64,000 bases of DNA from Cladocopium goreaui (GCA_947184155.2 CAMXCT020000480.1:493100-557099); one strand, 5' to 3'; positions 31,970 through 42,454 are shown, counted from the stretch's first letter. Numbers and translations are program-made. The notes: a model not told the origin generated them from the sequence alone.

Positions 31970-32640
31970 TATAGCATATTATAGCACCCCATTTGACCAT
32001 CAGATGATGGTCAAATGGGATTATGATGATGACAAAATTGGAATATGGGTGGATCTTGTGGATTTGTTTGGATCTTATAATTTGACAATCCTTTTCTGAT
32101 ATGATGGAATATGTTGCGATGATATCCGATTGGATCTTAGATATTAGATGATATTGAGATTTAATCATATTTAATCATCATTTGCAGGAGATGATGCTGG
32201 GAACAAACAGTTTATAATTTGATAAATGTTGATTATATATCAACATTATCCACAGATAGGACTTGACTATGTGATGAAGCGACCATTACTTTAGGGATGT
32301 TCTATGATCATGGAGTGGGAACATAAGTCAATATACGCGTAAAAATGTTGACCATCAGTTATAGGGGTTTTAACGGCTCAAACCATCAATCAAATGAGGT
32401 GATATGATATAACTGATATAATTCAGGAATGATGTCTGGTGATTCCAAAGCTTGGACTTTTAACCTTTGGCAGTTCCTGAAGGCACGTTGTTTTTACTCT
32501 AACTGCTGAGGTTTTTTCCTGGCAATGGCCGAAACAAATGTATTCATATTAACCATATATAAATTATAAACATATTTATATTCATATCAAATATATTTAT
32601 ATAAACATGTTTTCCTTTATGTTCCCATATTTTGTAGATG
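31970..32640. other. No gene recognised; probable intron
   Basis: AT-rich unique sequence. The 143-codon minus-strand ORF (31737-32168) starts in this stretch and ends inside the TIR element and its flank, so it is not accepted. Confidence 0.4.
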
Positions 32641-32641
32641 A

Positions 32642-32736
32642 TGTTCCTATCCAAAAAGGGGCCTTAAAGGTCCCATTGCCATGTGAGGTGGCCATGATCG
32701 TGGTGAAACACGGTGGGGTTGGTTCACTCAGATCCA
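32642..32736 (+). CDS. Candidate exon (ALKVPLPCEVAMIVVKHGG)
   Basis: After TTTTGTAG the frame reads DDVPIQKGALKVPLPCEV then AMIVVKHGGVGSLRSN. Exon-like composition. It lies 0.9 kb upstream of the GGLG exon and may be in the same gene. No firm domain match. Confidence 0.4.
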
Positions 32737-33294
32737 ACATAAATTTCGTTTAAGGGGTGGCCAGGACCCCAGGACCTTGTTTGGCATTTTAGATTCTGAT
32801 GGTGAAATCAGTGAAATCACATGTTGTTCGAATGTTTGTTTTACCCAGTTTTTGCCAAACAATTCTCCATTTGCTGGTGTTGCTTCGAATTTATCTTTGG
32901 CTTGTAAACTCAAACCTCCCATTTTGACCAAGTTGTTCCACTAAAATCCATCAAAATCCTAACATGTTCCCGAAGCAATCGCAAACCCGGCAGTTACAAG
33001 TTGGTTTAAAATAACCCTGTCCAATCACAATGAACCCATATAAATCCAATTTATATTACTTATATATATATATGTATCAACAAGCTTACCCATCCATGGG
33101 CACCTTCCCCCAAGCTTTTGCTCCCTTGAGGAGTTAGTTTTGGTGGTTCGCCCCAGGAGTCATCACAGTGGATTATGACCCCAACTACAATTGGACTAAT
33201 CCTACGGTCCTACTTAAAACAGGGGTTGTTACGAAGTCCTTACGATTCCTGAGTCCATCACAAGTTCGTGAAGACCCCGAAAAAAAAACATTAT

Positions 33295-33402
33295 ACCCTC
33301 TGGTAAACTAACAGAACTATGGAAAGATCCACCATTTTCGATGGGTAAATCCACTATTTCTATGGCCATTTTCAATAGCTATTTTGACATAACCAGAGGG
33401 TA
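33295..33402. mobile_element. Family B introner-like element
   Basis: ACCCTCTGGTAAACTAACAG at the left and ACATAACCAGAGGGTAAT at the right are inverted. Inside are ACTATGGAAAGATCCACCAT and ATCCACTATTTCTATGGCCA. CTG^GTAAAC at the left and ACCAG^AGG at the right would be good splice sites. Confidence 0.8.
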
Positions 33403-33655
33403 ATGTTTCTCTCAAACCAACTAATTGAGTTCAAGCTTGTTTCCTCATCACTGGACCCCTGAAGACTCTTGCCTTGGTCCTTCGTTAAGTAGATCATTTT
33501 CCGACAGACCGTGTATTTCCCACATCTTCTGGTGAAAAAAACCCAGAGGGGCCCTAGGGGTAACTCCCATGAAATCCCATTAGCATTTATTAAATCCCAT
33601 CAACATTCCATTAAATCCTCTTAAATCCCATGAAGATCCCATGGATTTCCGCCAG

Positions 33656-33749
33656 GTACTCTGCGCGGCGATTGAGCACACCATCCCCATGCGCGACGTG
33701 AAGGTCTCGGCTGGTGGCCTTGGCAAGGCGACTTCGGAGATTTTTCAGG
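33656..33749 (+). CDS. Exon resembling the start of a GT5 (alpha-glucan/starch synthase) domain
   Basis: CGCCAG precedes VLCAAIEHTIPMRDVKVSAG, then GLGKATSEIFQGDF. In GT5 glucan synthases, notably the Ags/Mok alpha-glucan synthases, the catalytic domain opens with ATLEY.IP...IKV.(x)GGLG; A-IEHTIP..DVKV.AGGLG matches in order and spacing. The KxGGLG loop binds ADP- or UDP-glucose. Downstream exons fit the next parts of the domain. The right boundary is uncertain; the frame stays open to 33781. Confidence 0.55.
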
Positions 33750-34009
33750 GTGATTTTGAAGCAGCAAAAATCAGATCATGGTGATTTTACCCATAAAACT
33801 GGTGCTTACCCCGCAATGATATATATATATATAATAATAATAATCAAAGATAATGATTTGCGAACATGATATCAAAGATGGTGATTTGCAAACATGATCA
33901 AACATGGTAATTTGAGCGAGAAAGCTGACCATGTTTCATCAATAAAGATGGTGATATAATGGGAAAATGGTGGTATATATTTATAACTGGGATTATTTGG
34001 ACTAGTTAT

Positions 34010-34130
34010 AAGGACCTCACGTCGCGACTCACTGGAAGGATGGGATTGGGCGATTCGGGGAATCATCCCCGGCCATGGCACATCATGGCACACTATTTCA
34101 GATCGGTGAATCAATCGAGTTTCTCCAGAT
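34010..34130 (+). mobile_element. Family D element
   Basis: AAGGACCTCACGTCGCGACT, CACTGGAAGGATGGGATTGG, TTTCAGATCGGTGAATCA in order. It has a short internal GGCACATCATGGCACA repeat. Confidence 0.6.
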
Positions 34131-34139
34131 ACACAGCGG

Positions 34140-34600
34140 ATTCCAGTGAGATTTGCCACTCTACAATAATTTTATGTGAGGAACTTTGGAATTTGGTTGA
34201 AGAAAATGCATGAACATGTCATTATGATTCACTCCAATGAAATTTGCAATTCTGTGGGGAACATATATAATCTAAGGTGATGATAAAGAAAGAAAACAGG
34301 TATGATTTGTTTAACTAGTCAAGTACCAGTATTTCAGTTTTAAGAATAAGTCCAGATTAAACTAGGAAAGATGGGGATTGAGACCATCAAACATGTGTAT
34401 TTTAACATAAAGCAAGTTAGTAAATGGTGATTTCCCTGCCGAACCTGGTGGTTTAGCGAAGGAGAATTGGGGTGGTGCTGCACCTGAGGATGGCTTCAAT
34501 CCACTGGACATCCGAAACAGCCATCAAACCAATATAAAAAAAAAAACAATAACACATGGAGATTTCATTACTGTATGAACATGATTGAACATTAATATAA
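34140..34600. other. No gene recognised; probable intron
   Basis: AT-rich unique sequence with no exon-like frame. Confidence 0.4.
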
Positions 34601-34601
34601 G

Positions 34602-34703
34602 CTGGTTGGAGGTGGGGAACATTTTTTATTTTTCCATACATTGGGAATTTCATCATCCCAACTGACTTTCATATTGTTCAGAGGGGTTGAAACCACCAGC
34701 CAG
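34602..34703. mobile_element. Family A introner-like element
   Basis: CTGGTTGGAGGTGGGGAACA at the left and GAAACCACCAGCCAG at the right, about 102 bp. CCATACATTGGGAATTTCAT, CCCAACTGAC and TGTTCAGAGGGG are inside. ATAA flanks both sides if the first G is counted within the element. Confidence 0.85.
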
Positions 34704-35286
34704 ATAAATCTATGGCATATATGCTTTGGTATGATCCTTGTTTGAAGCTAAAGAACGTCTTCTCTTCACAACACACATGCCGGATATCGCCATCCACGCC
34801 CTTTTTCTATTCCCCAGCAGGGGATTATTCCGCAACAGGAATCACAGACATAGGCATAGGTCAAGCCCGTAGGTAATAGAGCTGTTTGAAGCCAATGGAA
34901 GACCCCCGTGTTGGATCTTCCATTTAGGGTCTGCTGGATCTATGCTGTGGAACATTTATATGTATATATATATATATATGTTTGAATTCTTAAGGTGAAT
35001 ACTTCAGAAAGCACCAAGAATCCCAGGTTTGAGGGTTGAACATGGGTCCAATGAATGTAATGCTAGGAATTGTGGGTTTTGTTTGTTGGCTATACCAATG
35101 CTTTGTTGATTCACGGCCAGTCCCAAACATAGCTCGCTTGTCGTGAAAAGGCTTCCTATTGACCCCAATAATTCCCCAGCTTGCTTTGTGCCAAAGTGGC
35201 CAAAATTGTACATTCATGTAAATTATGTATATAATATATATATATATATATATACACATGTGCGTGTGTGTGTGTGCATATATAGG

Positions 35287-35490
35287 AAGATGAAAGGACA
35301 TGAATGCACATTGGAATCTTCAAAATGAAAGGAATATGAAAGGAAAATGAATGGAAATGAACACATATGAAAGGAACATGAAAGGACGATGAAAGGAAAT
35401 GACTGCAAAATGAAGGTAAGATGCATGCAAATGAAAGGAACATGAACGCAGATGCATACAAATGAATGCAAAATGAAAGGAACATGAAGT
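35287..35490. repeat. ATGAAAGGAACATGAAAGGA tandem field
   Basis: Degenerate units built from ATGAAAGGAA, ATGCATACAA and ACATGAA. The inverse reads as Phe/His/Ser-rich minus-strand ORFs (103-137 codons), which are artefacts. Confidence 0.85.
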
Positions 35491-35794
35491 GTTGCCGAAG
35501 CACCTGAAACCAACAAAACAACTCCTCGATCCATTTTCGTGCCTCTTTAGGAATGGATGTTGGCTTCATGTTGGATCTCTAATATGCTGATTTCCACAAA
35601 ACACTGGAAAGCGATAGGGCCCCCCCTCCGATGTAAAGGATTTTGACGGGAGCTCATAATATGTAAATATATTATATTAATATATGTATATACACATACA
35701 CATACACCACCAAAATCCATTGTTGTATCATCCTTTTCCCAACTGAAACGGCCACCGAAAAAGAATTTGACGATTTTTTCTGTGGGCCCTGCAG

Positions 35795-35863
35795 GTCCTT
35801 GATCAGATGCTTCGTGAACATCCCAAGTGTTTGCTGAGTTTGGTCCATCCTAAGCGCGGACCC
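35795..35863 (+). CDS. Exon fitting the second part of a GT5 domain
   Basis: CCCTGCAG precedes VLDQMLREHPKCLLSLVHPK then RGP and TGA. In GT5 enzymes the GGLG loop is followed by an amphipathic helix and a strand ending in a proline (…L….HD.I.V.P…). The order and charge pattern fit. It lies 2.1 kb after the GGLG exon on the same strand. The donor is probably before the TGA. Confidence 0.45.
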
Positions 35864-36101
35864 TGAAGTGTTTCGATGTTTCTGGGTGGTCTCACTTCTT
35901 TGAAGTTAGGTTTGCCCAAAAAATGGGAGAGCCAAAATTTGGCGAATTGGAAATTAATGATTATATAAGCATCAGATTATGGTGTATAAGGATACGGTAC
36001 CGGGTACCTGGTATCCTTATGTTCAAATAAGCCCATCACTATGATATTCGTATCAGGAGATATTGGGCGATCTTTGTAGCCACTGAGCAGGTTTTGGAGA
36101 T

Positions 36102-36299
36102 TTGTTGAAGATTACTGTAGGCCATGAAAAGAAAAGAACAGAAGGTCACGGCCCTACTTGTAGAGCCGAAAATTGCTTCCATACTGTCAGGTTTGAAATT
36201 CATGTCCATTCTGCATCTACATTACAATTGCTAGATATCAGCTCTATAGAATACTGTATTATACGCAATTATAGCAATTATAAATACAAGTGGTTATAG
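36102..36299 (+). CDS. Candidate exon (KKRTEGHGPTCRAENCFHTV)
   Basis: The frame reads ITVGHEKKRTEGHGPTCRAE then NCFHTVRFEIHVHSAST. The right half is AT-rich and probably intron. It has weak support only. Confidence 0.25.
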   Translation: MLKITVGHEKKRTEGHGPTCRAENCFHTVRFEIHVHSASTLQLLDISSIEYCIIRNYSNYKYKWL

Positions 36300-36306
36300 T
36301 TACATC

Positions 36307-36543
36307 ATGCGAGTGAACGAGAAGATGCCAAGGCCTTTCGCAAAACACAATTGTGTCTGGTCCGGGCAATGTGTTGTGTCGAGGTTTGGAGATGTGGAGT
36401 ATGGTCCCATGGACGAGTTTACACAGATCAAGATCATTGTGGATGGCAAGGACGACCGGAGGTTTTGTGGCCACCACAACCTATCCGGGGGCCGATGTTT
36501 GTCGATGATTTTCATGTCCAAAATGATCCCAAGTGGGGGTGGC
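36307..36543 (+). CDS. Exon with FGDVEYG, fitting GT5
   Basis: The open frame reads CVWSGQCVVSRFGDVEYG, PMDEFTQIKIIVDGKDDRR then CGHHNLSGGRCLSMIFMS. In Ags-type GT5 domains the strand after the nucleotide-binding loop reads VG(D/I)(V/I)(E/D)Y followed by a short strand ending in a reverse turn; RFGDVEYGPMDEFTQIKIIV fits this well. The true exon probably covers about 36380-36460. The gene is on the plus strand. Confidence 0.5.
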
Positions 36544-36747
36544 TGATGATGGGATAACCACCTCAAAGGTGACCCATTTCAATCATTGATGCTATTCTTG
36601 CGGACCTTGGGGGGAACATGTCCCAATGGTATTTGTTCAAATGACAGAAACAGGCCAGCACATGTTGCCTTGGCAGTTGCAAAACAGCGTTTTCTGATGA
36701 TTAATCAGTAGTTTCGACAAGTTTCAACATGTTTTGACATGTTTCAG

Positions 36748-36774
36748 CTACTATGTCTACGTCATGCATCCAAC
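36748..36774 (+). CDS. Very short exon YYVYVMHP, fitting GT5
   Basis: GTTTCAG precedes YYVYVMHPT in phase 1. GT5 enzymes carry a …(V/F)Y.(L/V)..(H/A)P.F segment after the VDG strand, so this fits in order. The exon is too short to be certain and no GT donor follows at once. Confidence 0.3.
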
Positions 36775-36807
36775 TAAATGTATCTATATAAATGTGCTGA
36801 AGAACAG

Positions 36808-36908
36808 GAGCTCACAGTGGTGGTCTACAAGTTGGCGCATGAGCTCAATGGCATTCAGAGGGTTTGGTGCCATCGGGCCATGGGGTTGGTTGGATGCAAA
36901 ATGGCAAG
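36808..36908 (+). CDS. Exon with canonical donor (ELTVVVYKLAHELNGIQRVW)
   Basis: AACAG acceptor and GCAAG^GTAACC donor bound a frame reading ELTVVVYKLAHELNGIQR then VWCHRAMGLVGCKMA. GC-rich, with clear boundaries. It may be the true continuation of the VDG strand of the GT5-like domain, with VVVYKL as the next strand. Confidence 0.5.
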
Positions 36909-37433
36909 GTAACCACTGGATTTTTGGTAGCAAACTGCCGATATGTTCAAAGCCATGTGCTGGGCTGGGTTGTTTGGAAAGATGGAAAGAAGTAGCAGCC
37001 TTGGGTGTTTATCTTGTTTTATGAATCCTCTAAAACATATTATATAAAATATATGAAATTATTTGAACTGGTCATAGAACAATAAGAGTGTTGTTCAGGT
37101 ATCTGAGGGTGGCAATGATTGATTGATAGCAGTTCCAAGCATGATTCATGGGCGGAACGTGTCCCCAAGTTCGCCACAAACAGGCCATGCAACGACCTCC
37201 TCCGTTGAGGGGACCATTTAAACCCCAGAGTGGGGAACATACCCCAGAATGCTAAGTGTCTTTGCCATGTACATATAAGACATATCATACATTTGGATAA
37301 TGACCCTGCAAAGGCATACCATTTTCAGCCCCTGAGGTTGCAGTTTGGGGGAGTGTCAGACGCTGCGTGTGCTGCGAATGCTCAAGAGTGAACGAGAGAT
37401 CAGATGAGCAAGTCACATGAGTCTTAAAATGTT

Positions 37434-37700
37434 GTGTTCTGCAGTCAAGACCAGGACATTAGTCATATGAATGCAGTGGATACATGTGGATACTGGAGAG
37501 ACAGGTTTGAGTATGACTACGTATACATGCCTGATATCAAAACAGACTTGAAATATCTTGAAATAATTGTTGAAAGAATGGTTCAAAGTACATATGCAAA
37601 CGGTTTGTCAGCAAAAGTGACACCTCTTGGGCTAGTCAAATCAACCCAACACTCAAGATCGAGATCAAGCGATACTGAAACAGTAGATTTGATCCCAGAA
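37434..37700 (+). CDS. Candidate exon of 89 codons
   Basis: The frame reads SQDQDISHMNAVDTCGYWRD, RFEYDYVYMPDIKTDLKYLE then IIVERMVQSTYANGLSAKV. TCTGCAG precedes it. The residue pattern is protein-like. If it belongs to the GT5-like gene it would be an insertion relative to fungal enzymes. Confidence 0.45.
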
Positions 37701-37858
37701 TAGTCATTGGTTTGCTGGTGACGCGTACCATTTCATCGGCCAGCCCGCACCTTCCATGCCCGACAACTCCTGCTCGAGACGTGGTTGAGACGGGGCTGTG
37801 CCGCAAGGTCACTTTGGCAAAAAAACAACGGCTGAATTGATCGATAAGAAATACAACT

Positions 37859-37930
37859 TACCCTGAGGTAAACTAACATAGATATACAAAAAGGTATTGG
37901 GAAAACCCAAAAAGAATTAATCTATAGTCT
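37859..37930. mobile_element. Family B left-end remnant
   Basis: TTACCCTGAGGTAAACTAAC and ATAGATATACAAAAAGG match the left half of family B. No right end is visible. Confidence 0.45.
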
Positions 37931-38271
37931 TTTGATATCCCCGCAAATGGTGGATGTTCTGCAGTACTTAACTTACGCAAAATCACAAGCTGGACCGTAC
38001 GGACCGTCCCAACCATTCGCCTCTAGTAAAGCAATAATTCGCCTGTGGAAAATGGCCCAGCTGGATCGTTGATTTACCATAGCTATCTGTTATCAGAGGC
38101 TGGGTGATGGAATCGACCTATTGCCATCCCATCACTGGACCATGTCGATCTTTTCAGTTTCTGGTGATTGGAACGTTTGGAACTGGATTGAACCACCCCC
38201 AGTGGTATTCATCAAACATGTCAAACATGAGAATTCCAGATGATTGGATCAATTGGATCTACATTTACATA

Positions 38272-38365
38272 CCGGGGTTTCTTAAAATGGGGGATTAGGT
38301 TTCAATTTCAAAATGGTCATCCATGACTTGGATGATTCGGGGGTACCCCAATGTAGGACACCTAC
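38272..38365. mobile_element. Family C palindromic element
   Basis: CCGGGGTTTCTTAAAATGGG at the left and GGTACCCCAATGTAGGACAC at the right, with GGTCATCCATGACTTGGATG inside. Confidence 0.6.
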
Positions 38366-38372
38366 CCTACGG

Positions 38373-38411
38373 ATGGGCGAGTTCGGCGCAAATCGCGGTT
38401 CTGCCGCCCAG
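38373..38411 (+). CDS. Possible short exon (GEFGANRGSAAQ)
   Basis: The frame MGEFGANRGSAAQ runs into CCCAG^GTGATG, a fair donor. Another frame across the same bases reads RRKSRFCRPGDVAWIPCYDN. The frame is not settled. Confidence 0.3.
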
Positions 38412-38421
38412 GTGATGTGGC

Positions 38422-38577
38422 ATGGATTCCTTGCTACGACAACTTTTTCCCCTGCAGTGCCAAGACTGCTGCAGCCATGACAACTCCAAGGTGCCAACAC
38501 ATGTCAATGTGAACGACTGGATTTTCCTGCATGACTACACTTTAGTTCCATTTCCTCAGCGAAGAAACTTCAATTGA
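38422..38577 (+). CDS. Exon with WIFLHDYTLVPFP, fitting GT5
   Basis: The frame from ATG 38422 reads MDSLLRQLFPLQCQDCCSHD, NSKVPTHVNVNDWIFLHDY then TLVPFPQRRNFN and TGA. CCCCTGCAG at 38451-38459 may be the real acceptor, giving CQDCCSHDNSK onward. GT5 enzymes have a conserved (N/H)D(W/Y)HTA..P.(Y/F)L segment; LHDYTLVPFP fits it. It comes after the other GT5-like exons in the expected order. The stop suggests the exon ends near CCTCAG. Confidence 0.45.
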   Translation: MDSLLRQLFPLQCQDCCSHDNSKVPTHVNVNDWIFLHDYTLVPFPQRRNFN

Positions 38578-38666
38578 CCTCAAAACTTTCCCATGACATG
38601 GTATTGGACCTCGAGCATCTAGCCATTTTCATTGATTTTCATTGGCTCATGCCTTCGTCCCTTCAG

Positions 38667-38713
38667 CACAGATATGGAAAGCCTCTCCGGGGTTTCCAAT
38701 GTCCAAAATTTCG
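38667..38713 (+). CDS. Short exon with GTGAGT donor
   Basis: CCCTTCAG acceptor and TCG^GTGAGT donor bound 47 bases. One frame reads TDMESLSGVSNVQNF. Splice signals are excellent; the reading frame is uncertain because all three are open. Confidence 0.45.
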
Positions 38714-38750
38714 GTGAGTCGTTCCTGGAGAGTCGGGTACCGACTCTCCA

Positions 38751-38870
38751 CTGGTTGGTGGTGACTGGAACCATGGAATTTTATGATTTTCTACATATCT
38801 TGGGAATTTCATCATCCCAACTGACGAAGTCCATGATTTTTCAGAGGGTTGAAACTATACCACCAACCAG
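38751..38870. mobile_element. Family A introner-like element
   Basis: CTGGTTGGTGGTGACTGGAA at the left and TATACCACCAACCAG at the right, 120 bp. CATATCTTGGGAATTTCATC, CCCAACTGACGAAG and TTTTTCAGAGGG are inside. No clear target duplication. Confidence 0.85.
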
Positions 38871-38995
38871 TAATTATAGGTGATGATTATAAATTATAAA
38901 CATTATAAACATGATCAACCGATAAAATCACATCATGTCCACGACTCTTTCCCGTAGATTGTAGCCATTGTTCCAAGCTTTTGACCTTTTCTCAG

Positions 38996-39037
38996 GTTCC
39001 CCTGGAGGGCGGTTACAACGACCTACCAGGGATTCAG
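38996..39037 (+). CDS. 42-base exon (VPLEGGYNDLPGIQ)
   Basis: TTTTCTCAG acceptor and TTCAG^GTGCGG donor bound exactly 14 codons, VPLEGGYNDLPGIQ. GC-rich against AT-rich flanks. Family unknown. Confidence 0.5.
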
Positions 39038-39385
39038 GTGCGGTTCTTCAGGTTCTTTCACCGGTCATTTGAATCATGGGGATGTCGACCATCCCCAGTC
39101 ATGGTATCTACGTTCATGGCATTGGGTTTCCCACATTAATGGTATATACAGTATATTACTATCCACTGGTTAGGGAGCTAAAGAGCTAGGGGTATTCATA
39201 TTCCCTATTCAATGGGGAGCCACGGAGCTACTTAGAGTTTCCCAACCATCTAGTATAGATTAATTGGGATTATAGTGAGGGACCCTGAGGGATGACATAC
39301 AGTAGTTGGTGGGATACATTTTATATCATTTTATATTGTCATCATATAATGGAATATTCTACAGTATTCTAATATACCTATATAT

Positions 39386-39492
39386 ACCCTCTGGTAAACT
39401 AACATAGCTATGGAAAATCACCATGTTTCATGGGGAAATCCACTATTAATGGCCATTTTCAATAGCTACGTACGTTAAATTACCAGAGGGTA
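39386..39492. mobile_element. Family B introner-like element, best copy
   Basis: TACCCTCTGGTAAACTAACA at the left and AAATTACCAGAGGGTA at the right. CATAGCTATGGAAAATCACC and AATGGCCATTTTCAATAGCT are inside. 107 bp. CTG^GTAAACT and TTACCAG^AGG are strong splice-like ends. Confidence 0.85.
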
Positions 39493-39499
39493 CCCTCCG

Positions 39500-39960
39500 G
39501 TGTCATCAAACATGGACGCTGGGGAAATCCCTGAAAATCAGCGAACTGAAGGATTTTCCAGCTAGCAATGCTTGATGACCGGAGCGTATTCCACTGATTT
39601 CCGCTAGTGTAGATATCCCATGTAGATATCCCATTGTATTTCCGCTATCTCATTCAATCCCCATGTTTGATATACGTTTTTTTTCATTTGCAATGAACAG
39701 TTGGTTTATTTCCCTGATATTTCACTGTTGGGTTTATAGGACTTGTACTTGTAACTATCGTTAGATGGGGGTTAACATAAACAAACAAACATGTTACCGG
39801 GGGAACCACTTTGTAGGATATGACTTGGGATGAATCGCTACTGGGATATGATTTGCGATGGCATCAAACTCAGAACATGTTGTATATTCACAATTTGAGG
39901 AAGCAGGGCAGACCTGTCTGGCATTGACACCGATGTATTTCCTGTGAGAATGACACAGCT
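39500..39960. other. No gene recognised; probable intron
   Basis: AT-rich unique sequence. A 72-codon minus-strand ORF at 39794-40012 has no support. Confidence 0.4.
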
Positions 39961-40134
39961 GGGTCTTTGAAGTTTGCACCGCATTTCCATCAATTGAACA
40001 TCCCAGATGCAATCAAGCCACTATCAAGTGCGGGGACATTGATACTTCCATATATGTTTCACAAAGTTTTTTTTGGCAAAACTCACAGACTGGGGACTCA
40101 CAGTGGCTTTGGCTTAAGCTCTCGTTCCATACAG

Positions 40135-40376
40135 GTGGGGTCCAGTCCATTGACCAGTGCCGGATCGGCATCACTTGCCCTAGTGCCCGCCCCGGCCGCT
40201 CAATCCCCACACGACAATGGGAGCCGCAATGATGTCCATTCCTGGTGTCTTTACCACCGCTGCAGAAGTCACTGCAGCGGTGGGTGTTGCATCGATTGGA
40301 GGAGTTGTGAACGTTGCAGGCGAGAGAGCTGTTGGGAAGAAGGGGAAGAACTTCGGAAGAACTCTGTTGTTCTCAA
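40135..40376 (+). CDS. Likely GC-rich exon interrupted by an introner
   Basis: CCATACAG precedes a frame reading VGSSPLTSAGSASLALVPAP then AAQSPHDNGSRND. A second frame from ATG 40217 reads GVFTTAAEVTAAVGVASIGG then VVNVAGERAVGKKGKNFG. A minus-strand frame is also open. A family A introner with a clean TCAA duplication interrupts the right end, as expected if this is an exon that gained an intron. Confidence 0.45.
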
Positions 40377-40485
40377 CTGGTTGGTGGTTTGGAACATGTT
40401 TTATTTTTTCCATATCTTGGGAATTTCATCATCCCAACTGACGAAGTCATATTTTTGAGAGGGTTGAAACTATACCACCAACCAG
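40377..40485. mobile_element. Family A introner-like element with 4-bp duplication
   Basis: CTGGTTGGTGGTTTGGAACA to TATACCACCAACCAG, 109 bp. TCAA is duplicated exactly at both sides. Splicing CTG^GTTGGT to AACCAG^TCAA would remove all but three bases of the element and one copy of the duplication would remain on each side. Confidence 0.9.
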
Positions 40486-40489
40486 TCAA

Positions 40490-40915
40490 AAGAAAAGTAC
40501 CATTGAGATCCATTGAGTACACCCAAAAAAACATCATCAAAATACCATCCCCGTTTGACATCTTTGGGGCTAGGGACGTCTACGAATCCCGGTTATATAT
40601 TGTTATACATAAGTTATAAGTTGAAAAAGGATATTCATTATCTTATTATCTCCATCAACCAACAGTTACTGGCCCTATAGCCAGTCAACTGGCGAACAAA
40701 ACCTCATTTGAGTGATTTATGACCTCAGTTGCAGGAGTTATTTCATCGCGTTTATTCAACTCTTAAGGGCCGCAACTGAATGTCTTATTGGCCAAAATTT
40801 ACCTCCTGGCCATCACCATTATTCAGCAGTTACTCAGGTCTGCAAGACTCAGAAGGCACTTGCTTTCCATCCAGGATCATTCAACATGCTTAGCCTATAA
40901 TCCCAACAAACATCT
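40490..40915. other. No gene recognised
   Basis: A mixture of AT-rich and neutral sequence. Short frames near 40720-40900 have no supporting splice sites. Confidence 0.35.
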
Positions 40916-40919
40916 AACC

Positions 40920-41007
40920 ATCATTATATAATATTATATAATATTATATAATATTATATAATATTATATAATATTATATAATCATCATCATTAATTATTC
41001 ATCAATT

Positions 41008-41062
<55 letters not shown>

Positions 41063-41063
41063 G
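40920..41063. repeat. ATAATATT and ATC microsatellites
   Basis: TATATAATATTA repeats (40925-40982) followed by a long perfect TCATCATCA tract (about 41003-41062). The second reads as poly-Ser in the frame of the following candidate exon. Confidence 0.95.
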
Positions 41064-41099
41064 TTACCACATTCGTCTGTTCATCATTCTAACAACCCA

Positions 41100-41267
41100 T
41101 CGGTCACAGCACGGGATGCCTTCGCTTCAGGTCTTGCCATTTCAGGCGCCATTGGTGGCATCAACCTCGCCCTTGCTTCACCTCTAGAGCGTGAGCGTCA
41201 CATGCATCGGCCACCCGCATCTCCAAGGCCCGAGAAAAAAAAGGGGCGGAGTAGCGTCTCAAAATGA
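41100..41267 (+). CDS. Likely C-terminal exon (GLAISGAIGGINLALASPLE)
   Basis: The frame reads SVTARDAFASGLAISGAIGG, INLALASPLERERHMHRP then PASPRPEKKKGRSSVSK and TGA. A hydrophobic Gly/Ala stretch is followed by a basic tail, plausible for a membrane-anchored C-terminus. The frame continues upstream through the TCA repeat, so the acceptor may be the TTCAG at 41130. Confidence 0.45.
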   Translation, partial: SVTARDAFASGLAISGAIGGINLALASPLERERHMHRPPASPRPEKKKGRSSVSK

Positions 41268-41279
41268 GCACCCAGCGTG

Positions 41280-41980
41280 GCATCGGTCAACATGTTTTTT
41301 TTCGGCGTGAAAATGAATAAAGTTGGAAGGTGTTCAACATCCGAAAAGAAATGGCAGTGGGCACATGCCAACAGTTTTCAAATCCCCGCGGTGGGGAGAG
41401 GTTGGGGCTCGTTTTTAGAGACATCTTGGAAGTAAGACTAGCTTCAAGGTGAAGTGCCACAACTGGAGTTTTTGATCTGGAGATTCACCGCACTTTATGC
41501 AGGTATTCATAATGTACATGTGATTACATATGTGTGTGTGTGTTTCCATCTCATTCTGGTGGTCTTGGCTTCCAATTAGCTATGCTGGCAACACCCCAGA
41601 GGTGCTTTGCGTGTCTTGGTTGCAGTTTGAACTGCAACACCAATCGGTTTCTTTCCTCAAAGTGGCAAGGAAACGCATACAGTAAAAGACCTTGATGCAT
41701 TGAAACAACCTATGATTTAGATATTCCCTTCAAGAAACCACTATACATAAAGAATTTGCTCAGTAGCAGTCAGGGATGTGTTCATGTTAGATATGTGATC
41801 ATTTGTGATCATTACCATAGAACTGATAGCTTTTGGTAATCCACAGCTTACATATTCTGTGAAAATCAGTGTTTGTTTGATCATGTCCTGTTCTCATGGA
41901 AAAAACAGCAGCTGTGAATTCCGGATTTTTGGGCCAATGTCCCTGACATATGAATTGCGCTTGCCACATTCCTTTCGCTT
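41280..41980. other. No gene recognised
   Basis: Mostly unique sequence with a short TGTG tract at about 41530. No convincing frame. Confidence 0.4.
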
Positions 41981-41984
41981 CTAG

Positions 41985-42074
41985 GCACAAGCGATACCTC
42001 CTGAACATCCCCAGAACAGCGATAGGAGACCTAACAGCCCCAGCAGCCCCAGCAGCCCCAACAGCCTCTATTGA
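41985..42074 (+). CDS. Candidate C-terminal exon, Pro/Ser/Asn-rich
   Basis: GCTTCTAG precedes AQAIPPEHPQNSDRRP then NSPSSPSSPNSLY and TGA, exactly 29 codons. Low-complexity AGCCCC repeats produce SPSSPS. A minus-strand frame reading VGAAGAAGAVRSPI is the alternative. Confidence 0.35.
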   Translation, partial: AQAIPPEHPQNSDRRPNSPSSPSSPNSLY

Positions 42075-42454
42075 ATAGCATGAAAATACATGGTAACACA
42101 ATGATTATGTTTTGCATATCATACTATGATTATTTATGATGATTATGGTAGTACTATGTGTGATACCCAACAGCTTAATTATAGTATAGTAATAACATGT
42201 AATTTCACCATGATTCCTGCTCGCAACCTGATCATCCCATTTAGCAGGTTTTAAAACTTGGACAGCTGGTGGTGGTCAGGAGGTGTCTTCAAATACCTTT
42301 TTGGAACCGCTTAGGTAACAATATCTGGACGGTGTTCGGGGCCTGGTGTCATGAAGCAAATGGCGGCTATCTCATCTCACCCCATCCTCCCCGATTAAAT
42401 ATGATATATATATATATATAATACATAATATATATATGTATACATACGCATACA

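Noticed and set aside
31737-32168. 143-codon minus-strand ORF
   Set aside because: Crosses the TIR element at 31776-31968 and AT-rich flank; no motif and no splice context.
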